Assembly (NCBI GenBank): GCA_047967505.1
Contig: CM106538.1
DNA length: 64,000 nucleotides
Direction: 5' to 3' (one strand)
Source: Dipteris shenzhenensis
Lineage: Eukaryota > Polypodiophyta > Polypodiopsida > Gleicheniales
The notes under the pieces are model-generated. The model was not told the origin of the DNA, made no database searches, and saw only the letters and a program-made list of their open reading frames with translations. Shown here piece by piece: positions 20,401 through 32,937 of the stretch; within the stretch, counting starts at the first letter, position 1; the number at the start of each line of letters is the position of its first letter. The position numbers and the translations under genes are program-made.

Positions 20401-23400
20401 GTGCTCACTTTGATTCCCAGAAGCATCTTCATTGACCAAAAGAGGCACTAGGCACCTCGTGTAGGCAACTCATGGTTGTAGGGGCTAGCATTGTATGCCC
20501 AACCCTCAAGCCTTCTTTCATTAGTCTAGCAAGTCCCCTAAAGAAGAAGAAGAGTTGGACCTCTTTCTGAGTTCGTGGAAAGCTTCAAAGTTTCTTGGTG
20601 GCTTACTCTTCCTCGTGGCTTGCGTAGTTCACAATCCTCTCCAAGTTCACAAGAGCTTGCTTGTGGAAGAGTTCCATGGTGGTTTTACTTCATGTGGCTG
20701 GGAGAGTTTCTTGGTGGTCTTTACTCTTATTGGTGCCTTTTTGCTTCTTTCTTCTTCTCCTTCTTTTCCCGCCTTTTGCAGGTGGTGCAATGTATTGTAG
20801 TTTATTACTTATTGCTAGTGATGGAGATCCCGACTTCATACCCCATGCCCTTGGAATTGACCATTCTGATCCTAAAGCCCCGTAAAGGGGGCATCAATGT
20901 GGTAGGATCCTACACCCATGCAATTCGAATCCTCCATTCACCTCCACAGCGATGGAGAAGTGGACTTTGACGTGATGATGGAGCACCGAATATCCCAGAT
21001 GATGGATGAGTGGATGGGACCTCAGGGCATGGATCTCTATCTTACTCATGGTGGTTCTGCATACTTTCAGCTTGGCTTCTCCCCAACGAAGCCAGGGTCA
21101 GGCTTGGTAGTAGCAGTGATCCGCTTGCCACCAGAGATGGTCTTCTCATAGCTCCACTACTGGATGCTTCAGCAGTGCACCAACCTTTTTGGAGTACATA
21201 TCTCTTTCATGTAGTATTGGCCACGGAGGGTAGGGATTGAGCCAATGGTGACACCCATCGATGCACAGACACAAATTGCTCTCCCTCCAAATCCTTGGCA
21301 AAGTCACTGAAGTTTGGTTTCTTAAAGCAGGCTCTAATGCACAGTCGAGCCTTATTCACTACCGTCCCTTGAACCTTCTCCATGAGTTGGATGATGGTGA
21401 GTTGGAATGTGCATGGGCTTCATGATCGTGCATGCAGCCAACCACAGCAGTACCTGATTCTTTGTCAGGAATTGCATTGGACTTTTGTAGGTAGACCAGT
21501 TGACTTTCTCTTGATCCAGGAGCACATGGTCTCTGCAACATACATCACACACCGTCGCCTTCTCTCTGGGAGGGGCCCAGAGGTTTGGTCCCCACCAGCA
21601 GTTGGTAGGAGTAGAGGGGTATGCATTTTGATATACCAGGCATTGGCCCCAGATATCTCTACACATGGTGCAAGCTCATTCCAAGCTGCATAATGTGGAT
21701 GGGCCTATAGGTGGGAGAGGCCTGTTGGATTAGTATCTTGACTGTGTACACACCCACTTACAGACAACATCGCCCAGCTTTCTGGTGGCAGCACACGGAT
21801 TGTCTCCAAGAGGTGGACACATGAGGGGACTTCAATAATTTAGAGTTCATGGAGGATAAGCAAGGAGGAGCCTCTTTTGTAGAGATGCCAGTCAGGGAGA
21901 GGAGTACCTAAGAGCAATTCATTTTTGCGATCAATAGTAGGGATCCCTAACGAAAGCCTAAGTTTACTAGGCTTCAGGTAGCCTAAATTTCTCTTTTGGC
22001 CAGTGGTGGCATGATGGGTTGCTAGAGTGCCTAGACAAATTTTATATCGATGATTGGTCTCTACTCCATGGTGGCTCCACTAGCATCCTAGCAGGTACCA
22101 TGATGTCGGACCACTCTCCTACGTTTCTTCAGTTGGAGTAGCATCGTCACTGACTTCCTCGAAAGGGGGTCTATATTTGATATGATCTCTTCCAAGAGAT
22201 GAATGTTCAATAGTTGATAGTAGAGCTCTGAAGATAGCCGAGAGCAGACCCTATGTGGGGTTGGCAACTTGGGTGGTTGAGAGGATTCAGCGAAGCAGTC
22301 AAGAGCTCTAGAGCCAAGCCCTTAGACGAAGAGTTTCTCTTTAGGAGTTGGAGAGAGGCCTTCATAGAGACCTTGCATCTATCGAGAGACTCAGGGAGCA
22401 AGATCCGGGGTCCCGATGGTTTAGGGACCTTGTGGAGTGTGCACATTTGGAGCTACATGATTTGGAGGTCTGCAACTCTTCTTGAGCTAGCAGGTGGGTC
22501 CAATAGGGAGAGAGAATGACCATACAATTCTTCCAAACCATAGGCCTGCAGGGATCCGGCTATAGCAGATTAGGGACTCTCAGGGGCATATGCACATAGA
22601 CCCTCAGGATATCCTCAAGATGACTACGACCTTCTATCGCCAGCTCTTTCAATTGGAGGAGGCTTTGCTTACCATGCTTCTAGCTAAAGAGGCATTTTTG
22701 GAGAGGTCCCCTCAGTGGTTTTGCATGGCCTTAGTAGATGGCTGGAGGCACCCTTCACTGATGAGGAGTTGTGGGAGGCCTTACAGGCCCTACCAGCCCA
22801 AAAGTTCCTAGGAGAGGATGGCCTCACCCCAACCTTTTTTTAATTCTTCTAGGAGTATATCTCCACTCCACTTAGATTAGCCTGCCATGAGATTTTCAAC
22901 TCCGAATCCCTATTGCATTCCTTGAGCAAAGGTTGAATTTTCATGATTTTGAAGGGGGGAGATAGATCATTTAGTCATCAGTGGAGGCTGATCATCCTTC
23001 TTAACATAGCTTACAAGATCTTGGCTAAGGTCTTCAATCTTTGTCTGAGACCCCACCTTCCATATATTATTCATGAGACACAGACTGGTTTTGTCCAGGA
23101 GCATAGCATCCTAGATAACATCTTCACTTTCTAGGAGGTAGTGGAGTGGGCTAGGGAGGAGGCATAGATACTTGCCATTCTTCTTCTCAATTGTGAGAAG
23201 GCATATGACAAGGTGGAGTGGTCCTTCTTGGAGGGGACTATATAGAGACTCAGCTTCTCAAAGAGATGGATTAGAGGAGTATCAGCTATCTATGCAAGTA
23301 GCTCCAACTAGGTGATTATTGGTGGCCACACATGCGAGACCTTCCCTCTTTCCCACTCAGTGATGCAAGGCTGCCCGTTGGCCCCTTATCTCTTCCTCTT

Positions 23401-25290
23401 TGTGGCAGAGGCCTTGGGATATTTTTTGTGTTCTTAGGTGCTTGGCCTCACAAGGATGCGGCTTCTGATCAAACAAGAGGAGGAGCTCCTAGACTCTTAG
23501 TTTGCAAATCATGCAGTGCTCTACGTGGATGGTTATGCAACCAACTTGGAGAGGGTTAGAGGGGCCCTGTCGATTTATTGTGAGGCTTCTAGAGCCTGCA
23601 TAAATTAGATGAAATTTGTCGGGTTCTTCACAAGCATGGAGGAGATCTAGAAGGTTCAAGATTGGGGATCTGATTTTGGATTTCAGTGGATCCCAAGAGG
23701 GGAGATGGCAAGATACTTGGGCTACCAGGTAGGCATTGACATCTCGACAGAGCAGCAATTCAGCACAATCTTAAAGAGTGTTAGGCGGAATCTCTTCTAT
23801 TGGAGCTCTGCCAAATTCTTGCTAACGGGCCAAGCACCAATGGTTAACCAAGTACTCCTAGCTACAACCTGGTACATTGCCTCGTGGTGTTGGTGTTTTC
23901 ACTTGGGCTGCATGGGGTAGCTCCGAGATTGGTGCAAAACTTCCGCTGGTCAAGATCGGATGACACGTGCAACACCAAAGCCAGGGTGGCCTGGCCTCGG
24001 CTGGTAGATAGTGATTTTGCCCCAGGCATAGGGTGGACTAGGCATTATTGATCCTTAGATGTAGAGTAGAGCCCTTTTGGGCAAGTTGGTAGTGAGAGGC
24101 CTCACTCTAGGAGCGAAACCCTGGAATCTCCTACTCCAGCAGAGCTTCTTGGGAACATTCCTTGCATAGGTCGGCACTAGCAATAGTCCTACAAGTGGAT
24201 CTTCTTTGAGGTTCCTTTGAAAGGGAAGGGTTCTACATTGATGAGGAGCCTTTGTAGAGTGTGGCAGATATTGGCGGAGGATTCATAAGGGCTAGACCAT
24301 CTTACAAAGAAGAGTTTGAGCGACAGACACTCATTTGGCACCCCAAGATCAAAGACTCAAAGGGACACATGCTTGGGCAACAGACTCACATTTGATGGGC
24401 ACAGTGGGACAGTGGGCCAACTAGATCCTTTGGGGCATGGAGGGAACTTTCTCGAGAGATAGAGGCTCACCAGGTAGGACCTCTCTCACCTCAATGGAGT
24501 AGGCACTAGGATTCTAGAGATCAAGGTGGCAATCCTGGACTCATGGTGGGAGGGATTGCGGAGGCCTTGGACCCCCCACTACTAGTCAAGATAGTTTTTG
24601 CACACATTAGTACTGTTTTGGATAAGCTTCTTTTGCGAGTCTCTCGGATCCTACCAGTCTTGCTTTTATAGTGTGGGACTAGGAGGATCGTTGCAGACAG
24701 AGTCAAAGCTAGAGGATGAGGCAAAGGTGGACCTGGAGGACCTATAGTGGTAGCGAGTCGACATAGTGGGCTGGCTAGGTAGAAATTAGTACATTGAGCC
24801 CCCCATAGTCTTATCAACCTCGGCGGAGGGAGTAGTATGGAATCTATGGATTTGGGAGGGCAGACCCTTATGTGAAGTTTAGTGGGATTCATGAGAGTGG
24901 TTCTAACCCGCCCCCATAGGGCATTCAGACTGGGTAGAGGAGGTCTCGTTCATTTCTTACACTACTCGCATTGGATGACGCATATAGCTCAAGGCAGTAG
25001 CATGATCCCCCTTAAGGGAAAGCCATTGGTTAGATCAAAATGTCAAGAGAGAGGTCATAGCCCCCATTTCTGGCCTCGAGCTTGTGCCCACACAAGATCT
25101 CCTACTTTTTATGGCTAATGGCTCACAGGGGTCTGCCCATTGGCCCCTAGCTAGAGCAGATGTGGGTAGATGGCAAATGCATTGGATGTGCAGATGGAGT
25201 TTTGGAGATGACCCCTCACAGTAAGCGGCTAGCTCACCCTACTATACCTACGCGAGGTGATGCATAAACATCTCGAAGGGGGACGTGTGG
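20400..25290 (+). mobile_element. LINE (L1-like) retrotransposon, degraded
   Basis: Endonuclease then reverse transcriptase in correct order on the plus strand (see the coding entry at 21382-23935). Upstream (20400-21380) are short plus frames without recognised domains that could be a 5' UTR or ORF1. Downstream, to about 25290, there is only frame-broken sequence that I cannot assign. No poly-A tail or target-site duplication was identified, so both ends are approximate. The element separates the two Helitron segments at 19111-19985 and 27340-28760. Confidence 0.6.
21382..23935 (+). pseudogene. LINE ORF2: APE endonuclease and reverse transcriptase
   Basis: The frame beginning at 21382 opens the APE-type endonuclease (MMVSWNVHGLHDR, then DFLLIQEHM). 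Later blocks GDFNNLEFMED near 21828 and MMSDHSPTFLQLE near 22100 complete the endonuclease. Reverse-transcriptase blocks follow: WRLIILLNIAYKILAKVF (near 22985), QTGFVQEHSILDNIF (near 23085), NCEKAYDKVEW (near 23190) and QGCPLAPYLFLF (near 23366). The palm motif reads LYVDGYATN (near 23520), where F/YADD is changed to YVDG, so the second catalytic Asp is lost. RYLGYQVG follows near 23710. Many in-frame stops and frameshifts confirm decay. Confidence 0.8.
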
Positions 25291-26530
25291 TAAAACCTTA
25301 AATTGCTTAATTTTTCCCACCTATCTTACCCCCTCATCTTTTACTAATGGCTAATACCATTTTTCACCAATAGGGCCCCCCACTTCGAAAATTCCTAGCA
25401 CCTGCCCTAACAAAGATTCTGAGCTGAATCACTTGCATCCAATTTCTAATTTTGCAAACAAAATTCACCTAGAAGCTGTTTCAGAGGTTTGGGTGGGGGA
25501 GACGATTAATCAATCTCCCTAACCTATAAGCAAATTAATCTAAGATACAACTCAATTAATCAATCCATCCTTCTTCCGCCTCCTTCCCTTCCTCCTCACT
25601 ATAGAGCTTTTTGCATTCAAGGATTTATTGGAAATCTTAATCCTATCTCTCCACCTGTTGAGGAACTCTTTTGGATCCAGATCAGCGATGTGTAGGGATA
25701 GAATGGTTTGGGAGATATATTATTTGCTTTGTAATTGGGAAATAGAAATGAGTCATATATTTAGAGTGGGCCAAAAGCCTACACGAACTCAATAATGTAC
25801 TAAAATAATAGGGAGTGCACATGGAGAACATGTGGATGGCATGTGGAAAAGTGTGGAGGAGTGTGGAGTCAAAAGGAATCCTTCTAGAATTCTTATGTGG
25901 AATGTGGAGGATGTTGACATGTGGAAAAGAGGAGGGTCCTCTTGGGCTCCATGTGGGAGGACTATTGATTTTTCTACTCGAAAGGATAAAGAAGCATCTT
26001 GTGATGGGACATTGGCCAAAATCCTCCTAAAAGGACAATTAATGGTGACCCATGCCCTTATGTCACGAAGACGTAAAAGAATCTATTGCCAGCAAATGTA
26101 ATAGGGTGAAGGAAGGTGAGAATTGCACTATAAAAGAAGCCCCTCCCCTCTCTCTCAAGCATCTCATTTTCTCCTTGTAGCCTTGCCATTGCCTTGTATC
26201 TAGCTCCTTTTATGCCTCTCCTTTCCCTTGAGCCTTAGCCCCTCTCTTCTTTATAGTTCTCTCCCATTGGGAAGCTTTCCTGGCTTCCAGAACCAAGATC
26301 TTCCCTTCTTTTCCCATTTTCTTATATTTTTTCCCTCTTCGCTCAGGAGCTCCATTGGTGCTCATGTATGGCTTGTTTTGGGATCTATTCTGAGGGGATT
26401 CTCTACCCTTTAGGGTGACCTCAGTCCAATATGTACTGTGAAAGCAACCCCTTCAGTAAGAGAAATCGTTGCCTTTTCCTATTGCTTAAGGCGCTCCTGG
26501 ATTGTTTTGGTACCCCGTTGTAAAACGGCC
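25290..26530. other. LTR-like sequence with TATA box; no partner found
   Basis: A TATA-like element (gcactataaaagaagcccc, near 26126) is followed by CT-rich transcribed-looking sequence, and the region 25800-25960 repeats a gtggaa/tgtgga motif. This resembles the promoter part of a solo LTR, but I found no second copy and cannot set its ends. Confidence 0.35.
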
Positions 26531-26770
26531 ATAACTTTTCACTCCCTAATCCGTTTTGGTTGAAACCTATGTCAAAATATTTGTCTCTTTGAGATCTATC
26601 AATTTATGTCTTTACTAATATGTTTTGATTTACTGAGAAAATGTTACAGTGTGCTAAATAGGGTAGACTTGGATTTGGGATAGTTTTGGAGTCTGTCACT
26701 AAAATGGTCCTAACTTCTCATCTCTTGTTCCATTTTTTGTGAACTATATGTCAACATTCTTGTCTTTTCA
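26523..26770. repeat. Two diverged copies of an about 65-base motif, 178 bases apart
   Basis: The segment aacggccataacttttcactc near 26524 recurs as atggtcctaacttctcatctc near 26703. Each is followed by similar sequence through TATGTCAAxATxxTTGTC. This looks like an old internal duplication, perhaps in an LTR leader. Confidence 0.6.
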
Positions 26771-26949
26771 AACCCTACAAGCATGTGTTCTTTGTTTTGG
26801 GTTTTGAGGGTCAAAGGAAGAGCTATTCCTATGCTATTGTAGCTGTATTTTTATTTCCAATAATTGTGGGTTCTCTTGTGTTGAACTTTATCAAAATGAT
26901 GCAACCCAATAACCCCATATCCATCAACAAAACTATGATCTTCTAACTT

Positions 26950-27235
26950 CATGCTAACTTCTAACCTCCTTCTAAGCTACATCTCTCTCTTCTCTCCTCT
27001 TCCTTGCTCACCTCTGCCCCCCTCCTCAACACCCCCTTTCCTCGTCTCAGCCCCTCCCCTCTCCTCTTCCTTAGTGCAGCTCCCTCCTTTTCCTAGGTTT
27101 CCCCTCAACCCTCTCCCTCTCCACTCTATCTCCCTCTCTCCCTTAGCTCCCTGTCTCCCTATGTATAGCTTCTCTCTTCCCTCTCCCTTCGTGCCCTTCT
27201 CCCTCAACTTCCTTCCCCTTATATACCTACTCAAG
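26950..27235. repeat. Pyrimidine-rich (CT) tract of about 285 bases
   Basis: The plus strand is strongly biased to C and T, including long stretches of CTCTTCC, CCCTCC and TCCCTCTC. Overlapping frames rich in Pro, Leu and Ser or in Arg, Gly and Glu are products of the bias and not genes. Confidence 0.9.
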
Positions 27236-27339
27236 GTGGCAAGAGAAGCTTCTCGATTTGTCCTTAGTGAAGCTTCTCCAAATTTTAATTTTTAGCTTAT
27301 GATAATTCGTTTCCCTATGGGGTCATCCCATCGCTCAAT

Positions 27340-28760
27340 AGATATGGCTATCATCCTTTAAGATTGTGGCTAGTACACAGAGGATGAGGATTTCACTTGG
27401 AGGATGATAGCTTGGCTCACGAAGGGAGGACATGCCTTTGCAATTGACCCTGTCTCTCCAGCTTACAAGGTACATGGATAGCAGGTCTCCCAAATTGAGA
27501 TTCATGATGCAGTTCAGCCCTCCCAATCACGCCCACAACCTCTATTGGAGGATAGTGTATGGGAGACTATTTCCAACATCACTGCCCAGAACATCTGGGT
27601 CTCTCAATGCAATTGAGTGATGGGGGGGCCTACCAAAAGGTGGGAGCAATTCTACTAGGCATGGCTAGTAGAAGTCTTCTACACCCTTTCCGCAAAGGGT
27701 CTTCACTAGATGTATAGACCACCACCTTGGTTTCCCACAACCTTTTAGCAAGTTATGAAGAAAGTGCGTGGTTGAGTTGCCTAATCATGGCAAAGAGGTT
27801 TCATTTGAGGCATTGCTTGCAGTCTGCCAAGTAGATGAAGTCATGGTATCCAATTTGTGATCACAAAATATTTTCAATGTTTGTGTCCATGAATGCATCA
27901 CCTTGATTGTTATGTGTCTTAATTGAGCCATCCTCATGTGTACCAAGTCGATGAGAGCACCTACCACACCGAGATCTTCATTGCCTTAAAAAACAAGTTC
28001 TCTATTGAGAGTGTAAGGCATTTGTCTATATTTTTCAACTCCCATTTTGCTACCTCTTGAAAGAAGTTCATGGAGACACACTATACGTGCACGGATGCCA
28101 GTAAAATAATGTGGGGAACACTAACTCTTCATAAAATCTGTTCTAGAATATGCTCAAATTAGGAGAAAACCCTTCTGGAGGCGCAACCTTTATTGTCTTG
28201 TCCTTGTAGTCAACCACTTGCTAGCTTGTGTATATACCATGCACTACTATGCATGTCTCCACTTCATCCTGTTTAGAATCATCTCTAGCCATGGGTGTGC
28301 CACATGGATTTTTCATCCTGATGTTTGTAAGCTCTTCATGTGTTCCCAAAAAAGAGGATTTAATTGTGTGGTGTTTTCCTTGTAAAGAGGGGCATGAAGC
28401 AACTCGTACAATGTGCACAAAGTCAAAGTGGGGTGCACAAGCCCACTCATGTAATAGTGTGTATACTCAAGTATTCACTTGATAGCAACCATGATTGTCA
28501 CATCATTAGTTAGCACCACATGCAAGCCCTGTCAATGCCACCAAACCAAACTGACCTTTGTATGTCAATTCTCGTATTTGGGCAAATGGGATTCTTATCA
28601 AAAGTAGTCGCACTTTGACATTATTCAAGGAAAATGTGTAAGTTGTTTTGTCTACCATGACCATGCCATTCATGCTAAGTTTTGGTAGATTGTTCTGTCA
28701 AAATAGTCTCAAGCAAAGAGAGCATATAATTCTTTCTTTTGTAGCATTATTTATAGAAAG
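27340..28760 (-). pseudogene. Helitron/Helentron-like Rep N-terminal and HUH region
   Basis: Minus-strand fragments follow the order of a Helentron-type Rep. RIPFAQIREL (28597-28568), with LSMNGMVMV just before it, resembles the N-terminal conserved block. IKVAPPEGFSPN lies near 28196-28158, followed by EELVFPTLFY. NLFAMIRQLN at 27800-27771 is a Helitron hallmark. A decayed nuclease core reads VVGVIGRAEL (27543-27514) and GRPAIHVPC near 27490-27465. There the normal HxH metal-binding pair is no longer intact. Several stops and frameshifts interrupt it. Orientation and order are those expected if this is the front half of the transposon whose rear lies at 13829-19985. The 19986-27339 block, which includes a LINE, separates them. 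Confidence 0.65.
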
Positions 28761-28843
28761 GAAACCATCCTAGGTGAGGAAAGCCAAGCTGTGGGATTTG
28801 ATTTCTTCAACGTATAGTAGAATGTCAAGTAGCCACAACAATG

Positions 28844-29000
28844 ACAAGGAAAGTTTGGAGAATCCTTGGTTTTCTTGGTATACAAGGCTTGAGTGGTGTT
28901 TACAACTCTTTTCTTGCTGTACAAGGAAACTTTGGAGTGTCCTTGGTTTTCTTAATGTACAAGGTTTGAGCGGTGTTTACAACTCTTCTCCTTTTCTTCG
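28844..29000. repeat. Two-copy tandem repeat, 77-base period
   Basis: Copies start at 28844 and 28921 (acaaggaaagtttggag and acaaggaaactttggag). Each runs through tccttggttttctt to gtgtttacaactctt. Confidence 0.85.
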
Positions 29001-30291
29001 TTCTAGATGGGTTGTCCTTATGGTGGGATGGTTGTGCCTGAAAGGATTGTGTGGTGGTTATAGTTTGTATTGTTATACTGTCCATCAAAGCTATTCGATA
29101 TCTCATTGTGCATGGCAATTGTTTTCATTCTGTATATCTCATTGACAATGCCCTCATTGGAGTTCCTACCATGTGAATTGACAATGGCACTAGAAGCAAA
29201 TTGGGAGCCGTGCTTAGTAGACTAATCAAGTAAGAGGACGTGTGTTTTGGCTACTGCACAAGCACCAGCTTAAACACCACAAGCACTCTTGTTCCCTTCC
29301 AAGTATAGCAAAGTGAGGCTGCAAGTGCACAAGAGAATCTTCTCAAGCAATCGCAAATCAAGGCTCAGGAGTTTGATCACTTGCAAGGCAACTACAAGAT
29401 GTGGCCCTTAGTTAGATTTGATTGTTCCATCGAGCTAGAGGCTTGAACAAGGGCATGTCAAGGTGTTGCAATGGTGACTCAAAAGAACAAATTTCATAGT
29501 AAAGAATGCTAAGCAATGAGTCATAAGTATAGGTCGGGTAAAACTCCAGTAAGCAAATGAGAACATCAATGTAAAGGGATGCTTCATGTTGGAAATCTTA
29601 GCTCTTCATGGTGTTGTATGCAAGAAGGTGGATTTGTGCATCCATCCTTGTTGATTATGCAAGTACTTGGCTTCTATGAAGATGTTGTGAGACCTCTCAA
29701 TTCAAGCTTTGGCGCTAAGCTTGTGAGATGTTGTGAGACCTCTCACTAAGCTTATGCTTTTCTTGTGAGCTTCTTCTGATTTGAAAGGTATATTAATTGC
29801 TACTTTGAAATCATATTGTGTGCTACTTTTCTTTATCTATGCATATGCAAATAAAGAACTCATGCAAATAAAACCTTGTTTGTGTGGTCTCTTTTGCAAT
29901 TTTAGAAGGAAATTTGTCTTGCATAGGGAAGGCAAGAGGTCCAACAAACATTTTAAATGTTAAAGGTTTTCTAAAGAGAATATGACATATTGATAAGCAT
30001 TTTATCACCAAATGATTCTAGACCATGAACTTGTCAAGAAGAAGAACAAAAATTTGAGGAAGATAATAGTAATTAGAAAATTGATGTTTTTGGCTTGCAA
30101 GCATGGAAAAAATATCACTTTGCAAATATTGCATTGCTAGGAAGATAATAAGAACATTTGATCATCACTTGCTAGTTGAACAAAGAGCTTGCTACACTCC
30201 TATGTATTTTCCTCAAAACCTAGTATGAAACCCAAACTATTAATGGTGGAGTGACCTGGAGGACTACTCCCCATCAACATGCTGTGAGTGG
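29001..30291. other. No recognisable feature
   Basis: AT-rich sequence without a supported frame, LTR pair or RNA gene, ending at the Gypsy LTR. A short repeat of gttgtgagacctctca occurs at about 29688 and 29732. Confidence 0.45.
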
Positions 30292-31016
30292 TGAAACTAG
30301 AAGGTAATTCTTTTCACACAAATTCACCACCTTAATCAATTGGAGAAGAAGAAACACAATCACACCATGAAAGCGACAACCGAATGGGTACAATCTCCCC
30401 CCCTAGATGAGTGGCTCACGCTTCCTCATCTAGAGTATTTATGATATTTCATAAAAGCACCAAGGAGCCAAAATTATCCCTCTCATCCAAAAATGAGGGA
30501 TTTTGCTTTACATAGCCATCTTAGGGCCCAAAATGAATTATGTCCACAACAAAATATATTGCTCAAACTTGCAATAATAAAACAAATACAAAATTGGCCC
30601 ATGGCCATATATAATGCACTGTGTGACACCTCGATCGGTACCCTCGCACTAACTCCAATTCTCGCTATGAGTTCCATCACCTGTACTCAAGCTGCCAATT
30701 ACATTAGTTATTAACAATCGATTGAACGAATCACCGAATCAACCGATCCCAACATAACCGTGCTCAAAGCACAATAATCAAGCACAACACCAATAACACT
30801 AGCGACATCAATATTAACATGGAATCCCCCACAATACCGATCATCTAGCATGGTAAAACACAAGCTAGTCAGGCATCCCCAACTAACCACACAAAGTATC
30901 CACTAGGACCCCCGCCGCATCCGGTGCGCTCCTATGGAGTACTTTGCCATAGTCACACTTGACTAAAATAATAATATCCAAAGCAAGATATATAAGAAAA
31001 TATAATTTCCGTAACA
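30292..31016 (-). repeat. 3' LTR of the first Gypsy element
   Basis: 725 bases, nearly identical to 36004-36656 except for 72 extra bases at 30549-30620. Those bases contain a TATA-like sequence on the minus strand (TGCATTATATATGGCC). Confidence 0.95.
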
Positions 31017-31043
31017 TCCCTCTTGCTTGGATTGCAACTGACC

Positions 31044-32937
31044 TCAGTTGCGTGTTTGATTATAGGAACTAAGGAGGTCTAAAAAAGTTCGAAAGAACCG
31101 CTCAGGCATCCACTGAGCATCATCTCTTGGGTGGTTCTTTAATTTGAGCAAGTATTTAGTATAGACATTTCCTTTTCGGGTCGAGGTCTGTTGATGATCA
31201 ACAATGCATTCGGGTTCTAGAATTTCTTCTTCATCAACAATCAATGGGGCCTCTTCATAGATAGGATGAATAGGTAAAGGTCCTTTAAAGGGCTTTAAGA
31301 GGTTGATATGGAAAGCATTATGTATTTTCCAATTATCAGGTAATTCAAGTCTATAAGCTAGATCATTGATTTTCTGAATCACTTGAATGGTTCATAAAAA
31401 CGCGGTGACATCTTGATTACTGGCCATCTCTCAACACTCTTCAATCTTCTTTTCTCAGTCCGAAGAAGTACATAATCCCCTTCTTTAAAAAGCATGTGTT
31501 TCCGTTTCTTATTAGCTTGTTTTGTGTACTTCTCTTGAGCTATTGCAATCGCTTCTCGAACTTCTTTGAGAATATTTTGATAGTCATGGGTAAATGCATC
31601 TGCTGCTTCTACTCTATGGGTCAATCATGTGATAGGAATAGGTAAAACCTTCCCATAGATAATCTCAAAGGGTGCTCTTCTAGTTGCTAAATGAGGAGTA
31701 TTATTATAAGCAAACTGTAAGAGATGAATGTATTTGTCCCAAGTCTTTGGTTGACTTCCTGCATAAGCTCTTATCATATCCAGAATAGTACTGTTTGTAA
31801 CTTCAGTTTGTCCATTCAATTCTGGATGAAAAGCTGATGAGAAGTCTAATTTAGTGCCTAGATTATGAAATAATGCAGTCCAGAAATTACTGTAAAACTT
31901 TGAATCTCGATTAGACACTATAATCTTTGGTAAGCCATGATGAACAAAGATATGCTTGATGAATAAATGTGCAGCTTGCTGAGCTGTTAAAGTCTTCTTG
32001 CATGGGATGAAATAAGCTTGCTTACTAAAGTGATCTATTATCGTCCAAATCATATCATTTTGATTCGCTATAGTAGGAAAATCTGTTATGAAATCCATGG
32101 ATATTTGTTCCCAAGGTTGCGTAGGAATAGGCAAAGGCATTAGCAATCCTGGGGTCTTGCCGTTGTAACTCTTGATCTTCTGACAAGTGATGCATTCGGC
32201 TACAAACTTAGCCACATCTTTTCTTATAGTAGGCCAATGAAATTCTCTTGCTATCACTTGTAAAGTGGCAGTCACTCCCCTATGTCCCATATATGGTGGT
32301 TGGTGCATTTCCTCCATTACAATTTGTCTAAAGGGTCGAGTAATGCATAATTTCTTTTGATAAAAGAGGTATCCATCATTGCATGAATAGTCCACTTGAT
32401 AAGAATTCTTCATACTTTCGAAAGGCTGGGTCTCTACAACAGTGATGTGATTAATACTTGGCTTTCTGCTAAGAGCATCAATAACTACATTCTCTTTTCC
32501 AAGTTGATATTGAATCATGGGCTGAAAACTCTGTATAAATGATGCCCACTTGATGTGCCTATCAGATATAAGTGGCTGAGTTAACAAATGCTTGATACTT
32601 TGCTGATCGGTTTTGATAAGAAACTCAGATCCCATCAAATAATGTTTCCACATTCATAAAGCATGCACAACAGCATTAATTCTTTATCATATGTGCTATA
32701 ATTACATTCTGCTGGTTTTAATTTTCGGCTCTCATATGCTATTGGATGTCCATCTTGCATAAGTACGGCTCCAATTCCATATCCACTAGCATCGGTTACA
32801 ACTACAAAGAATGGTCTAGAGAAATCGGGTAGTTGCAACATAGGAGCTTGTGTGAGAGCTTCTTTCAAAGCTGTAAAAGATTTATCTTGACGCTCAGTCC
32901 ATAAGATATGCTTAGCTTTTCTAAGAAGGTCTGTCAA
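31044..32937 (-). pseudogene. Gypsy pol 3' part: RNase H, integrase, chromodomain
   Basis: From right to left: RNase H (VVTDASGYGIGAVLM near 32780, KEL, then TDQQSIKHLL after a frameshift near 32640). The integrase zinc region follows (MHQPPYMGHRGVTATL ... CITCQKIK, 32310-32170). The integrase core has the first Asp in SMDFITDFP (near 32095). The second site reads IIVSNRDSKF (near 31925), where SDRD is expected, so the catalytic Asp appears changed to Asn. The Glu is kept in NGQTEVTNS (near 31815). A stop at 31625 and a shift near 31380 precede a C-terminal chromodomain (ILEPECIVDHQQ ... YLLKLKNHPRDDAQWMPE, 31220-31090). Chromodomains steer integration toward particular chromatin in the chromovirus clade. 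Confidence 0.9.

Noticed and set aside
26951-27295. 114-codon Pro/Leu/Ser-rich frame
   Set aside because: Produced by the pyrimidine tract; the opposite strand gives equally long Arg/Gly/Glu frames.
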